NCBI RefSeq assembly: GCF_018130765.1
Contig: NZ_JAFCJZ010000003.1
Coordinates: forward strand, 434,001-498,000
DNA length: 64,000 bases
DNA from: Bradyrhizobium iriomotense
GTDB taxonomy: Bacteria; Pseudomonadota; Alphaproteobacteria; Rhizobiales; Xanthobacteraceae
Direction: 5' to 3'
The notes under the pieces are model-generated. The model ran no database searches. It had not been told where the DNA came from and saw only the letters and a program-made list of their open reading frames with translations. Both the position numbers and the translations under genes were made by a program. Positions 24,997 through 34,045 of the stretch are shown piece after piece (the first letter of the stretch is position 1; each line of letters opens with the position of its first letter).

Positions 24997-26076
24997 TTAC
25001 CTCAGCTTCCCGCGTGCGGCCACCGGCAGCGTGCCGATGATCTCCTCGCCGCGCACCATCACCACCTCGTCCATCATGTTGACGACGACGCAGACATGGT
25101 TTGGCACGATGCGCACGACGTCGCCGACATTCGGCCGCGTGTTGCTGCGGGACAGGTCGAGGAAGCCATGCTCCTCGGCGAACTTCGCGATTCTAGCCTC
25201 GGGGTGCTCCAGGATCAGGCCGTGGCCATCGAGGCCGCCGGTGTCCGTCGTCAGCGTCTTCGAGCCGGCGTCCAAAATGCCGCGCTCGGGCGCAGCGCGG
25301 CTCACAACGGTCGAATAGATGTGCAGCGCGCAGTCGTCCCAGGTGGCGGAGCCGGCCGCGACCTGCATGCGGTCGTTGTAGATGTAGGTACCGAAGCGAT
25401 GCTCGGTGCCGCCCTTGAGCTTGCCGATGTTGACGAGGTTCGGCGTGCCGCCGGTCGAGACGATCTTGGCATCGAGCCCATGCGCGCGCACGCCGGCCAG
25501 CGCTTCGTCGTAAAACTTCTGCGCATCAGCCCAGCCGGTCTCGGTCGGGTACAGCATGAAGCCGGCGAACTGCAGTCCCTTGGACACAGCGATCTCGCGC
25601 GCCAGCGCGATCGCCTCGGCCGGCGTCTCGACACCCGCGCGCTTGCGGCCCGTGTCGCATTCGACCACGACCGAGAGTGGACGGCCGGAGGCCGCAGCGG
25701 CCTTGGGCAGGCCGGCGACGACGGTCGAATTGTCGGCCGCGACCGTCATGTTCGCCTTCGCCTGCAGCGCGCCGAGCCGCGCCATCTTCTCGTCGCCGAG
25801 CAGATTGTAGCTGATCAGGATGTCGTCGATGCCGGCATTGGCCATGATCTCGGCCTCGCCGAGCTTCTGGCAGGTGATGCCTTTCGCTCCAGCCGCGACC
25901 TGCATCTTGGCGATGGTCGGGTTCTTGTGCGTCTTGATGTGGGGGCGGTTGGCGATGCCGGCGTCGTCGCAGGCCTTCTGGATCCGCGCGATGTTGCGCT
26001 CGACCCTGTCCATGTCGATGACAGCGCAGGGCGTGCCGTATTCGCGGGCGATTTTGGCGGCGAGGGCAGTTGTCAT
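24997..26076 (-). CDS. D-threonine aldolase/DSD1-family PLP enzyme
   Basis: The 359-residue fold III PLP protein has the Schiff-base lysine in RPHIKTHK near residue 48, SYNLLGDEK, and a C-terminal zinc site of the form HxC in VPNHVCVVVN. These marks define the D-threonine aldolase/D-serine dehydratase (DSD1) family, which needs PLP and a divalent metal. Likely reactions are retro-aldol cleavage of D-threonine or D-3-hydroxy-amino acids, or dehydration of D-serine; sequence alone does not separate them. It is a single gene between a repeat and the ABC-F gene. A second member is encoded at 57199-58494. Confidence 0.88.
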   Translation of the reverse strand: MTTALAAKIAREYGTPCAVIDMDRVERNIARIQKACDDAGIANRPHIKTHKNPTIAKMQVAAGAKGITCQKLGEAEIMANAGIDDILISYNLLGDEKMARLGALQAKANMTVAADNSTVVAGLPKAAAASGRPLSVVVECDTGRKRAGVETPAEAIALAREIAVSKGLQFAGFMLYPTETGWADAQKFYDEALAGVRAHGLDAKIVSTGGTPNLVNIGKLKGGTEHRFGTYIYNDRMQVAAGSATWDDCALHIYSTVVSRAAPERGILDAGSKTLTTDTGGLDGHGLILEHPEARIAKFAEEHGFLDLSRSNTRPNVGDVVRIVPNHVCVVVNMMDEVVMVRGEEIIGTLPVAARGKLR

Positions 26077-26140
26077 GGGAGTCCTTTAGTTGGCGCGCAT
26101 TCTGATCGCAAAACCGGTACCCACTTTTGCGGAATGCGCG

Positions 26141-27952
26141 CTAGGCCTGTTCTATTTCTTCGCGGAGCATTTCAAGTTCGAGCCAGCGCTCTTCGGCGGT
26201 AGACAGTTCTTCGTGCGCCTTGGCGATCGCGGCCGACGTATCGTCGAATTTCTTCCGATCTTTCGCATAGAGATTGGGATCGTCGAGCACGCGCTGCAAT
26301 TTTGCAATATCGGCGTGAAGCGTTTCCATCTTCTTCGGCAGCGTTTCCAGCGCGTGCTTCTCGTTGAAGCTCAGCTTCCGCTTCGGCGCCGACGCTGGAG
26401 TAGCGGCGCGCTCCTCTTTCTTCTCCGCAGGAGCTTGCGTCTTCGCCGTCTCGCGCTTGAGGTCCGCACCGCGCTGCGCCAGCATGTCGCTGTAGCCGCC
26501 GGCATATTCGATCCATTTGCCGTTGCCTTCAGGCGCGATCACCGAGGTGACGACGCGGTCGAGGAAGTCGCGGTCATGGCTGATCAGGATGACGGTGCCT
26601 TCGTAGTCGCCGAGCATCTCCTCGAGCACGTCGAGCGTCTCCAGGTCGAGATCGTTGGTCGGCTCGTCCAGCACCAGAAGGTTCGACGGTTTCGCCAGCG
26701 CGCGCGCCAGCATCAGCCGGCCGCGCTCGCCGCCGGAGAGCACCTCCACCGGCGTGCCGCGCTGCTCCTGGCCGAACAGGAAGTCCTTCATGTAGCCGAC
26801 CACGTGCTTCGGCTTGCCGCCGACCATGATCTGATCGCCACGGCCGCCGGTCAGGGCCTCGGCCAGCGTCGACTTGGGATCGAGGCTTTCCCGGTGCTGG
26901 TCGAGCGTGGCCGTCTCCAGATTGGCCCCTAACCGCACGATGCCGGAATCCGGCTGCGCGCCGCCGGTGAGCAGATTGACCAGCGTGGTCTTGCCGGCGC
27001 CGTTCGGGCCGATGATGCCGAGCCGGTCGCCGCGCTGGATACGCGTCGAGAAATTCTCGACGATTTTTCTCTCGCCATAGGCCTTGGTGATGCCCTTGGC
27101 CTCGATCACCAGCTTGCCGGATTGCTCGGCTTCCGCCGCCGCGAGACTAGCGGTGCCGGCCGTGCCGCGGTAGTTGCGCCGTTGGTCGCGCAGCGCATGC
27201 AGATTGGCGAGCCGCTTGACGTTGCGCTTGCGCCGGCCCGAGACGCCGTGGCGCAGCCAGTGCTCCTCGTCGACGATCTTGCGGTCCAGCTTGTGCTGGT
27301 CGCGCTCTTCTTCCGCGAGCACCTCGTCGCGCCAGCTCTCGAACGAGGCGAAGCCGCGGTCGATCTGCTTGATCTTGCCGCGGTCGAGCCAGGCCGTCGA
27401 GCGCGAGAGATTGGTGAGGAAGCGACGGTCGTGGCTGATGATCACCAGCGCGCCGCGGCGGCTGTCCAGTTCCTGTTCCAGCCACTCGATGGTGGAGAGG
27501 TCGAGATGGTTGGTGGGTTCGTCCAACAGCAGGATGTCGGGCGAGGGCGCCAGCACGCAAGCGAGCGCGGCGCGACGCGCCTCGCCGCCGGAGAGATTGT
27601 GCGGGTTCTCATCTCCGGTGAGGCCAAGCTGCTCGAGGAGATAGCGCGCCTGGTGATGGTCGTCACCCGGCGCGAGCCCGGCTTCGACATAGGCGAGCGT
27701 GGTCTTGTGGTCGCCGAAATCCGGCTCCTGCGGCAAATAACGGACGGTCGCGCCGGGCTGCACGAAGCGCGTGCCGCCGTCGGGCTCGACGAGGCCCGCC
27801 GCGATTCTGAGCAGCGTCGACTTGCCCGAGCCGTTGCGGCCGATCAGGCAGACGCGCTCGCCTGGCGCGACATTGAGCTCGACGCCCGATAGCAGCGGCG
27901 TGCCGCCAAAGGTCAGCGTGATGTCTTTCAGCTGGATCAGCGGCGGCGCCAT
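26141..27952 (-). CDS. ABC-F family ATPase (Uup-like)
   Basis: The 603-residue protein has two ABC modules without membrane segments. Walker A motifs are GRNGSGKST near residue 38 and GPNGAGKTT near 320. Signatures are LSGGEARRA and LSGGERGRLM, with the linker of about 80 charged residues between modules. A Lys/Ala-rich spacer and a coiled-coil C-terminus (residues 530-603) match the DNA-binding-type C-terminal domain of Uup. ABC-F proteins act on ribosomes, not in transport. ATG at 27952 lies 2 bp after the stop of the UPF0178 gene, so the two are probably cotranscribed. Confidence 0.92.
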   Translation of the reverse strand: MAPPLIQLKDITLTFGGTPLLSGVELNVAPGERVCLIGRNGSGKSTLLRIAAGLVEPDGGTRFVQPGATVRYLPQEPDFGDHKTTLAYVEAGLAPGDDHHQARYLLEQLGLTGDENPHNLSGGEARRAALACVLAPSPDILLLDEPTNHLDLSTIEWLEQELDSRRGALVIISHDRRFLTNLSRSTAWLDRGKIKQIDRGFASFESWRDEVLAEEERDQHKLDRKIVDEEHWLRHGVSGRRKRNVKRLANLHALRDQRRNYRGTAGTASLAAAEAEQSGKLVIEAKGITKAYGERKIVENFSTRIQRGDRLGIIGPNGAGKTTLVNLLTGGAQPDSGIVRLGANLETATLDQHRESLDPKSTLAEALTGGRGDQIMVGGKPKHVVGYMKDFLFGQEQRGTPVEVLSGGERGRLMLARALAKPSNLLVLDEPTNDLDLETLDVLEEMLGDYEGTVILISHDRDFLDRVVTSVIAPEGNGKWIEYAGGYSDMLAQRGADLKRETAKTQAPAEKKEERAATPASAPKRKLSFNEKHALETLPKKMETLHADIAKLQRVLDDPNLYAKDRKKFDDTSAAIAKAHEELSTAEERWLELEMLREEIEQA

Positions 27953-27954
27953 GA

Positions 27955-28446
27955 TCAGCCCTGGCTCGTCGCGGCTTGATCGGCGCGGCGGCGCTGGATC
28001 CGGCGCAGCGTCTGGTCGAGCGCCGAGAGGAAGGCGGAGCGGTCGCGCGGCGCGAACGATCGCGGGCCGCCCGTGACTTCGCCGGCCGAGCGCAGATCCG
28101 TCATCAGGTTGCGCACCGCCAGCGTCATCCCGATCGATTCTTCCGTGAACGGTTTTCCGTTCGGCGCGATCACGTCGGCGCCCGCCTTCACGCAGCGGCT
28201 CGCCAGCGGAATGTCCGCGGTGATAACGACGTCGCCGGGCCGGGCCCGCTCGGCGATCCAGTCGTCGGCAGCGTCCATGCCGGCGCCGGCCGCGACGCGC
28301 TCGATCAACGGGTCCTGCGGCACGCGAATGAAATTGCCGGCGACCACGCTCACGGGCACGCCGTGCCGGATCGCGACGCGATAGATCTCGTCCTTCACCG
28401 GACAGGCGTCGGCGTCGACATAGATGCGGGTGGGAGTGTCGGTCAT
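27955..28446 (-). CDS. UPF0178 (YaiI/YqxD) family protein
   Basis: The 163-residue protein contains [39 protein letters not shown] and [10 protein letters not shown], the signature strings of the UPF0178/DUF188 family. The fold resembles a NYN/PIN-like nuclease with clustered acidic residues (DADACP, TADIP), so a metal-dependent nuclease role is possible but unproven. It precedes the ABC-F gene with a 2-bp gap on the same strand. Confidence 0.92.
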   Translation of the reverse strand: MTDTPTRIYVDADACPVKDEIYRVAIRHGVPVSVVAGNFIRVPQDPLIERVAAGAGMDAADDWIAERARPGDVVITADIPLASRCVKAGADVIAPNGKPFTEESIGMTLAVRNLMTDLRSAGEVTGGPRSFAPRDRSAFLSALDQTLRRIQRRRADQAATSQG

Positions 28447-28553
28447 TCCGCCGCGTGGTACCCCATTCGGGCCGCAAAGGCGAGGGGATTGACCGCTGTT
28501 CCCCGGCGCCTACGATTGGCCCTGAAACAACAAGAAATTTGGGGAAGCCAGCC

Positions 28554-29354
28554 ATGCCGAACCGGCTCGAAACCTACCGTGTCGAGGCCTACAACACCGC
28601 AAAACATTCCGAAAACAAGATGCATGACGACACGGTGGCGCGCCGCTTCGGTTTCGAGGGCGGGCTGGTCCCGGGTGTCGATGTCTTCGCCTATATGATG
28701 CATGTTCCGGTGGCGCGCTGGGGCCGCGACTTCCTAAGCCGAGGGCTGGTCGAGGCGCGCTTCATCAAGCCGGTTTATGACGGCGAGGCTGCCGATGTCG
28801 ACGCCACCGAGCACAATGGCCTGCTGACGATCGAGGTCTTCAGCCGCACCACGCTTTGTGCCACGGGGACGGCGTCGCTGCCGGCAACCGTGCCAGCGGT
28901 ATCGCTGAGTGATTATGTCGAAGTCCCTGCGGTCGCCGAGCGCAAGCCGGTCAGCCCGGCCATTTCCGAGACGGGCAAATGGCTCGGCACAGAGCCGCGC
29001 CGCTGGATAGGGCAGGCCGCCGCGGACTATCTCGCCGACATCAGGGAGACCGACCCGATCTTCGCGCGCGAGCGCCTCGGCCATCCCGGCCTGATCCAGC
29101 GGGTCATGAACCGTGTCCTCGTCGATAACACCATTCTGGGCCCGTGGATCCACGTCGGCAGCCGCATGCAGCTGTTGTCGCCGGTACGCGCCGGCGACGA
29201 GATCACCGCGCGCGCAAAGGTCACCGCGAACTACGAGAAGAAGGGCCACCGCTTCGTCGACCTCGACGCACTCGTCGTCGCCAACGGCACCACGCCGCTC
29301 GCGCACTGCCAGCACACCGCGATCTACCAGCCGCGCGAGCAGGCGGCGGCGTAG
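28554..29354 (+). CDS. Double-hotdog (MaoC-like) protein of unknown function
   Basis: The 266-residue product has two weak hotdog-like halves. Residues 18-110 include GFEGGLVPGVDVFAYM and EARFIKPVYDGE, and residues 185-255 include VGSRMQLLSPVRAGDEITARAKV and HCQHTAIYQ. This duplicated layout resembles MaoC-type hydratases or acyl-thioester-binding proteins, but the canonical hydratase Asp-His pair is not clear. Start ATG at 28554 follows GGGGAAGCC. It is divergent from UPF0178 and is followed by a repeat and the CoxL-like gene. A role in acyl-CoA metabolism is only inferred. Confidence 0.7.
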   Translation: MPNRLETYRVEAYNTAKHSENKMHDDTVARRFGFEGGLVPGVDVFAYMMHVPVARWGRDFLSRGLVEARFIKPVYDGEAADVDATEHNGLLTIEVFSRTTLCATGTASLPATVPAVSLSDYVEVPAVAERKPVSPAISETGKWLGTEPRRWIGQAAADYLADIRETDPIFARERLGHPGLIQRVMNRVLVDNTILGPWIHVGSRMQLLSPVRAGDEITARAKVTANYEKKGHRFVDLDALVVANGTTPLAHCQHTAIYQPREQAAA

Positions 29355-29363
29355 CTGTTGGTC

Positions 29364-29464
29364 GTCATTCCGAGGCGGTCCGTCAGGACCGAACCCGGAA
29401 TCTCGAGGTTCTCAGGTGCGCAATTGCGCACCATAGTTCGATGCTTCGCATCGCCCCGGAACGA
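29364..29464. repeat. Palindromic repeat, GTCATTCCGGGGCG family (copy 3, diverged)
   Basis: GTCATTCCGAGGCGGTCC at the left pairs with GCATCGCCCCGGAACGAC at the right, with several mismatches; ACCCGGAATCTCGAGG lies inside. It fills most of the gap between the convergent hotdog and CoxL-like genes. Confidence 0.75.
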
Positions 29465-29475
29465 CAAACACGACA

Positions 29476-31848
29476 TTACGCCGCCTGGCCCTTCGCGTCG
29501 TGGATCGCCCGCCACACCCGTTCCGGCGTCAGCGGCATGTCGATGTGCTTGATGCCGTAGTCGGAGAGGGCATCGAGCACCGCGTTCACCACGGTCGACA
29601 GGCTGCCGGCGCAGCCGGCTTCGCCGCAGCCCTTGCTGCCGAGCGGATTGGTCGTGGCCGGCACAGGGTGGTCGCCGACCGTCATGAACGGCACGTCCTC
29701 GGCGCGCGGCAGGGCGTAGTCCATCAGCGAGCCCGTGATCGGCTGGCCGCTCTCGTCGTAGCGGATGTGCTCCATCAGCGCCTGGCCGATGCCCTGGACC
29801 ACGCCGCCATGCAGCTGGCCCGCGATCAGCAGCGGGTTGATCACCGTGCCGAAATCGTTGACCGCGCTGTAGCGCACGATCTGCACCACGCCGGTATCAG
29901 GATCGATCTCGACCTCGGCGACATGGCAGCCGTTCGGGAACGCGGAGGCGACCGGCTCGCTGGTGTGGTCGACGTCGAGGCTGTCGGGCACGCCATCCGG
30001 CACCTTGCCGTCATGCAGCTTCTTGGCGAGCTCCATGATGTCGATGCTGCGGTCGGTACCGGCGATCGTGAAGCTGCCGTCAGCGAACTCGATGTCGGCC
30101 TCGGACGCTTCGAGCATATGCGCGGCGGCACGCTTGCCCTTTTCGATGACGAGCTTTGCGGCCCCCACGATGGCCTGGCCGCTGGCGGTGATCGAGCGCG
30201 AGCCGCCGGTGCCGTTACCGGTGTGGACGATGTCGCTGTCGCCCTGCACCAGCTTCACGCTCTCGAAGGGCACGCCCAGCTGCTCGCACAGCACCTGCGC
30301 GAACGGCGTGGCATGGCCCTGGCCATAATCGAGCGTGCCGGTAATGAGCTGCACGGTGCCGTCAGCATCGAACACGATCTTGCCGAGCTCGGGGCTCGGC
30401 GGCGCGGTGACCTCGAGATAGGAGCCGACGGCGATGCCGCGCAGCTTGCCGGCCTTCTTGCTCTCCTTCTTGCGCTTGGCAAAATTCTCGTGGTCGGAGA
30501 TGTCGAGCGCCTTGTTGAACACGGCCTGGAAGTCGCCGCTGTCATAGGTGACGCCGGAGGAGGCCGGGAACGGCATCTGGTTCGGCTTGATGAAGTTGCG
30601 CTTGCGCAAGGTCAGCCGGTTGATGCCCATCTCGTCGGCGGCGCGGTCGATCAGCCGCTCCATGTAGTAGTTCGCCTCGGGCCGGCCGGCGCCGCGATAG
30701 GCGCCCATCAGTGTGGTGTTGGTGAGCACCGTCTTGATGTCGACGCCCATCAGCGGCGTACGGTAGACGCTGGAAAAATTCTTGCCGGTGTTGAGCGAAA
30801 GCGGCCCCGGCGCAACGCCGGTGATATAGGCGCCGAGATTGCCGTAGCCGGACAGCTTTGCCGCAAGGAAGTGCCCTTCGGCATCGAGCGCGAGCTCGGC
30901 ATGGATCTTCTGCGCGCGGCCGTGGCTGTCAGAGAGGAAGCTGGTGGAGCGCTCGTCGAGCCACTTCACCGGGCGTCCCAGTACCTTCGCCGCGTACAGG
31001 ATGCACATGTATTCGGGATAGTTGATGTTCTTCATGCCGAAGGAGCCGCCGACATTGGCGGTGAGGATGCGCACCTTATCGTTCGGCACTTTCAGGTTCT
31101 TGGCGAGGTTGGCGCGGTTGCCCGCAACGCCCTGCGTCGGCACCTGAAGCGTGTAGCGCTCGGTCTTCTTGTCGTAGGAGGCGAGCCCAACGCGCGGCTC
31201 CATCGAGACCACGGCGACGCGGGTGTTCTCGATGTCGATCTTGGTGACGTGGGCGGCGCCGGCAAAGGCCGCATTGACCTTGTCCATGTCGCCATAGTGG
31301 TAGTCGAGGGCGACATTGTTCGGGATGTGGTCGTAAAGCTGCGGCGCGCCAGGCTGGGCGGCTTCCTCGGGATCGGTCACCGCGGGCAGCGGCTCGATGT
31401 CGAGTTCGACCGCCTCGGCCGCGTCGCGCGCCTGGGCCAGGGTCTCCGCCACCACGAAGGCGACGGGATCGCCGACGAAGCGGACCTTGTCGGTCGCCAG
31501 CGGCTGGCGGTTGGTCTGGAGCAGGGGCGAGCCGTCACGGCTCTTCAGCGGCAGGCCGCAGGTGAAGGGGCCATAGCCGGCGGCGTCGAGGTCCTTGCCG
31601 GTCCACACCCCCAGCACGCCCGGCATCGCCCTGGCGCCGTCGATACCGATGCCGCGGATGACGCCATGGGCATGGGTCGAGCGGACCACCACGGCATAGG
31701 CCTGGTCGGGCAGGTTGAAATCGTCGGTGTAGCGGCCCTTGCCGCGCACCAGGGTGTCGTCCTCCTTGCGGCGGACGGGCTGGCCGACACCGTATTTTTG
31801 CAGTGCAATAGCGTTTTCGAGCGTGGACGATTTGGTGTGTTCTTGCAT
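29476..31848 (-). CDS. Molybdopterin-binding large subunit of the xanthine dehydrogenase/CoxL family (form II type)
   Basis: The 790-residue protein begins GVGQPVRRKEDDTLVRGKGRY, the typical start of CO-dehydrogenase-like large subunits. The active-site loop reads AYRGAGRPE near residue 390, the form II pattern; true aerobic CO dehydrogenase has AYRCSFR with a selenylated/copper-bound cysteine. C-terminal GSKGCGEAG carries the base-like glutamate of molybdenum hydroxylases. Substrate is unknown (an aldehyde, purine or other heterocycle). No small [2Fe-2S] or FAD subunit gene lies beside it, which is unusual. ATG at 31848 is preferred over an upstream in-frame start lacking homology. Confidence 0.9.
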   Translation of the reverse strand: MQEHTKSSTLENAIALQKYGVGQPVRRKEDDTLVRGKGRYTDDFNLPDQAYAVVVRSTHAHGVIRGIGIDGARAMPGVLGVWTGKDLDAAGYGPFTCGLPLKSRDGSPLLQTNRQPLATDKVRFVGDPVAFVVAETLAQARDAAEAVELDIEPLPAVTDPEEAAQPGAPQLYDHIPNNVALDYHYGDMDKVNAAFAGAAHVTKIDIENTRVAVVSMEPRVGLASYDKKTERYTLQVPTQGVAGNRANLAKNLKVPNDKVRILTANVGGSFGMKNINYPEYMCILYAAKVLGRPVKWLDERSTSFLSDSHGRAQKIHAELALDAEGHFLAAKLSGYGNLGAYITGVAPGPLSLNTGKNFSSVYRTPLMGVDIKTVLTNTTLMGAYRGAGRPEANYYMERLIDRAADEMGINRLTLRKRNFIKPNQMPFPASSGVTYDSGDFQAVFNKALDISDHENFAKRKKESKKAGKLRGIAVGSYLEVTAPPSPELGKIVFDADGTVQLITGTLDYGQGHATPFAQVLCEQLGVPFESVKLVQGDSDIVHTGNGTGGSRSITASGQAIVGAAKLVIEKGKRAAAHMLEASEADIEFADGSFTIAGTDRSIDIMELAKKLHDGKVPDGVPDSLDVDHTSEPVASAFPNGCHVAEVEIDPDTGVVQIVRYSAVNDFGTVINPLLIAGQLHGGVVQGIGQALMEHIRYDESGQPITGSLMDYALPRAEDVPFMTVGDHPVPATTNPLGSKGCGEAGCAGSLSTVVNAVLDALSDYGIKHIDMPLTPERVWRAIHDAKGQAA

Positions 31849-32063
31849 GGAATCGACCTGAAAAGCCGGCAATTGCGCGATTTCGCGGGCGCCTGGAGGG
31901 GGGCCGGACCCCTCCTCAGATAACCCACGGACCCGTTCACGACAACGCACGAATGGGCATGGTCCTATGTGATGCGTTGTTGCGCAGGCCTGCCGCGCTG
32001 CTAATGTTTCAGGCGAAAAAGCAATTCCAGATCGGCCCGACCGGCCGCGGAAAGACAGTTTGT

Positions 32064-33137
32064 ATGAATGACCACACGCGGCTCCGCGACGGCCTTGTGC
32101 CGCACGGTGAGCTGGAGGGGTCGATGGCGGCGGTGGCGTTGGCCACCGGACCGGCCGTCCCCGCGCAAGTGGCCGGAACCGGCGTCTATGCGGCGCTGGA
32201 CCTTGGCACCAACAATTGCAGGCTGCTGATCGCCTGTCCGACCCAGGACGGCTTTCGCGTGGTCGATTCCTTCTCGCGCATCATCCGGCTTGGCGAGGGG
32301 GTCTCGGCGACCGGCTCGATCAGCGAGGCCGCGATCGAGCGCGCCATCGCGGCGCTCAGCATCTGCCGCGACAAGATCAATCTGCGCAAGGCGCGGCGGT
32401 TGCGGCTGATCGCCACCGAAGCCTGCCGCGCGGCCTCGAACGCGGAGGGGTTCCGCAGCCGCGTCGCGGCGGAGACCGGGATCGAGCTCGAGGTGATCGA
32501 CCGCGAGACCGAGGCTTCGCTCGCCGTGCTTGGCTGCTCGCCGCTGGTCGACCCCAGGGGCAGGGGCGCGATCCTGTTCGACATCGGCGGCGGCTCGACC
32601 GAACTGGTGCGGATCGAGCGCGACCCCACCAATCCGGAGCCGCGCATCAAAGCCTGGATGTCGATCCCCTATGGCGTGGTCACGCTCGCCGAACAGTTCG
32701 GCGGCCGCGACGTGACGCCGGAGATCTATGCCGCGATGGAGCGCGAGGTCGCCAGCCACGTCACGCCGTTCGCCGAGGTGCATGGCCGCGATCTCACTGA
32801 GATGCATCTGCTCGGCACCTCGGGTACGGTGACGACGCTCGCCGGCATCCATCTCAATCTGGCGCGCTACGACCGCCGCCGCATCGACAGCATCTGGATG
32901 AACGATTCCGATATCACCGCGACCATCAACAAGCTGCTCGGCATGAGCTACGAGGAGCGCGCGAACAACAGCTGCATCAGCGTCGAGCGCGCCGACCTCG
33001 TGCTGGCCGGCTGCGCGATCCTCGATGCCATCCGCCACGCCTTTCCGCTGCCGCGCCTGCGCGTCGCCGACCGGGGCCTGCGCGAGGGCATGCTGGTCGA
33101 GATGATGCGCGAGGACGGCGCGCTCAGGAGCTGGTGA
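32064..33137 (+). CDS. Ppx/GppA exopolyphosphatase-like phosphatase
   Basis: The protein has 357 residues from ATG at 32064. After about 40 variable residues it shows [16 protein letters not shown], the actin-like phosphate-1 motif, then [15 protein letters not shown] (phosphate-2) and [14 protein letters not shown]. These define the Ppx/GppA family, which hydrolyses polyphosphate or pppGpp. The length is short, so it lacks the C-terminal HD-like domains of E. coli GppA. An in-frame start at 31953 is possible but less likely. RlmE follows 1 bp after the stop; this pairing is common in alphaproteobacteria. Confidence 0.9.
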   Translation: MNDHTRLRDGLVPHGELEGSMAAVALATGPAVPAQVAGTGVYAALDLGTNNCRLLIACPTQDGFRVVDSFSRIIRLGEGVSATGSISEAAIERAIAALSICRDKINLRKARRLRLIATEACRAASNAEGFRSRVAAETGIELEVIDRETEASLAVLGCSPLVDPRGRGAILFDIGGGSTELVRIERDPTNPEPRIKAWMSIPYGVVTLAEQFGGRDVTPEIYAAMEREVASHVTPFAEVHGRDLTEMHLLGTSGTVTTLAGIHLNLARYDRRRIDSIWMNDSDITATINKLLGMSYEERANNSCISVERADLVLAGCAILDAIRHAFPLPRLRVADRGLREGMLVEMMREDGALRSW

Positions 33138-33138
33138 G

Positions 33139-33816
33139 ATGGCGAAAGACACCACCGGCCGCTTGCACGTCCAGGTCAAGACCGGCGGCAAGCGCAAGCT
33201 GTCGTCGAAGCTGTGGCTGGAGCGGCAGCTCAACGATCCCTATGTCGCGAAAGCCAAGGCGGCGGGCTATCGCTCGCGCGCCGCGTTCAAGCTGCTGGAG
33301 ATGGACGACAAGTTTCGGCTTCTGAAGCCCGGCATGGCCGTGGTCGACCTTGGCGCAGCGCCCGGCGGCTGGAGCCAGATCGCCGCCAAGCGCGTCGGCT
33401 CGGTGGAGGGCAAGGGCAAGGTCGTCGCCATCGACTTGTTGGAGATGCCCGAGATTCCCGGCGTCGATTTCGCGCAGCTCGACTTCATGGACAATGACGC
33501 GCCCGAAAAGCTCACCGCGATGCTTGGTGGCGGCGCCGACGTCGTGATGTCCGACATGGCCGCCAACACGACAGGTCACCGCAAGACCGACCAGCTCCGC
33601 ATCGTCGGCCTCGTCGAGACCGCGGCGGCGTTTGCCTGCGATGTGCTCAAGCCCGGCGGCACGTTCCTTGCCAAGACGTTCCAGAGCGGCGCCGACGCCG
33701 ATCTGCTGGCCCAGCTCAAGCGCGATTTCGCAACCGTGCGCCACGTCAAGCCGGCCGCGAGCCGGCAGGATTCGTCGGAGCGATACGTGCTGGCGACGGG
33801 ATTTCGCGGCGGGTAG
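33139..33816 (+). CDS. rlmE: 23S rRNA (uridine-2'-O)-methyltransferase RlmE
   Basis: The 225-residue FtsJ/RrmJ-type enzyme has [20 protein letters not shown], then the SAM motif [28 protein letters not shown] and [15 protein letters not shown]. The K-D-K-E catalytic set of the family is placed accordingly: K in the first motif, D in SDMAANT, K in LAKTF and a C-terminal E. It methylates U2552 (E. coli numbering) of 23S rRNA late in large-subunit assembly. It is coupled to the Ppx/GppA gene with one base between them. Confidence 0.94.
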   Translation: MAKDTTGRLHVQVKTGGKRKLSSKLWLERQLNDPYVAKAKAAGYRSRAAFKLLEMDDKFRLLKPGMAVVDLGAAPGGWSQIAAKRVGSVEGKGKVVAIDLLEMPEIPGVDFAQLDFMDNDAPEKLTAMLGGGADVVMSDMAANTTGHRKTDQLRIVGLVETAAAFACDVLKPGGTFLAKTFQSGADADLLAQLKRDFATVRHVKPAASRQDSSERYVLATGFRGG

Positions 33817-33829
33817 CACAGACTCCACC

Positions 33830-34017
33830 GTCGTCCCGGACAAGCGCAGCTCTAGACAACGCGGAGCGTTGTCTAGAGTGGAGCGCAGATCCGGGACCCA
33901 TAGCCACAGGGAGAAGTGGCTAGAGGGACTCGGAGTTGCCGCCTTCGCCCCAAACTCCACCCTGTGGTTATGGGTCCCGGATCAGCGCGCGCTTGAGGCG
34001 CGCTTGTCCGGGACGAC
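33830..34017. repeat. Long palindromic repeat, GTCGTCCCGGACAAGCGC family
   Basis: GTCGTCCCGGACAAGCGC is mirrored by GCGCTTGTCCGGGACGAC 188 bp apart. Inside are GATCCGGGACCCATA and TATGGGTCCCGGATC, plus a local CTCTAGACAACG / CGTTGTCTAGAG stem. The element occupies nearly all of the 229 bp between rlmE and the convergent autotransporter gene. Confidence 0.9.
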
Positions 34018-34045
34018 ATCGAGTGGTAGGCGCGAGCATTCTTCA

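Noticed and set aside
29476..31848. Aerobic carbon monoxide dehydrogenase
   Set aside because: The active-site loop is AYRGAGR, not the AYRCSFR of CO-oxidising enzymes, and the other subunits are missing.
32001..33233. Long open frame on the minus strand opposite Ppx/GppA
   Set aside because: No motifs, while the plus strand has the DLGTNN and GGGSTE signatures.
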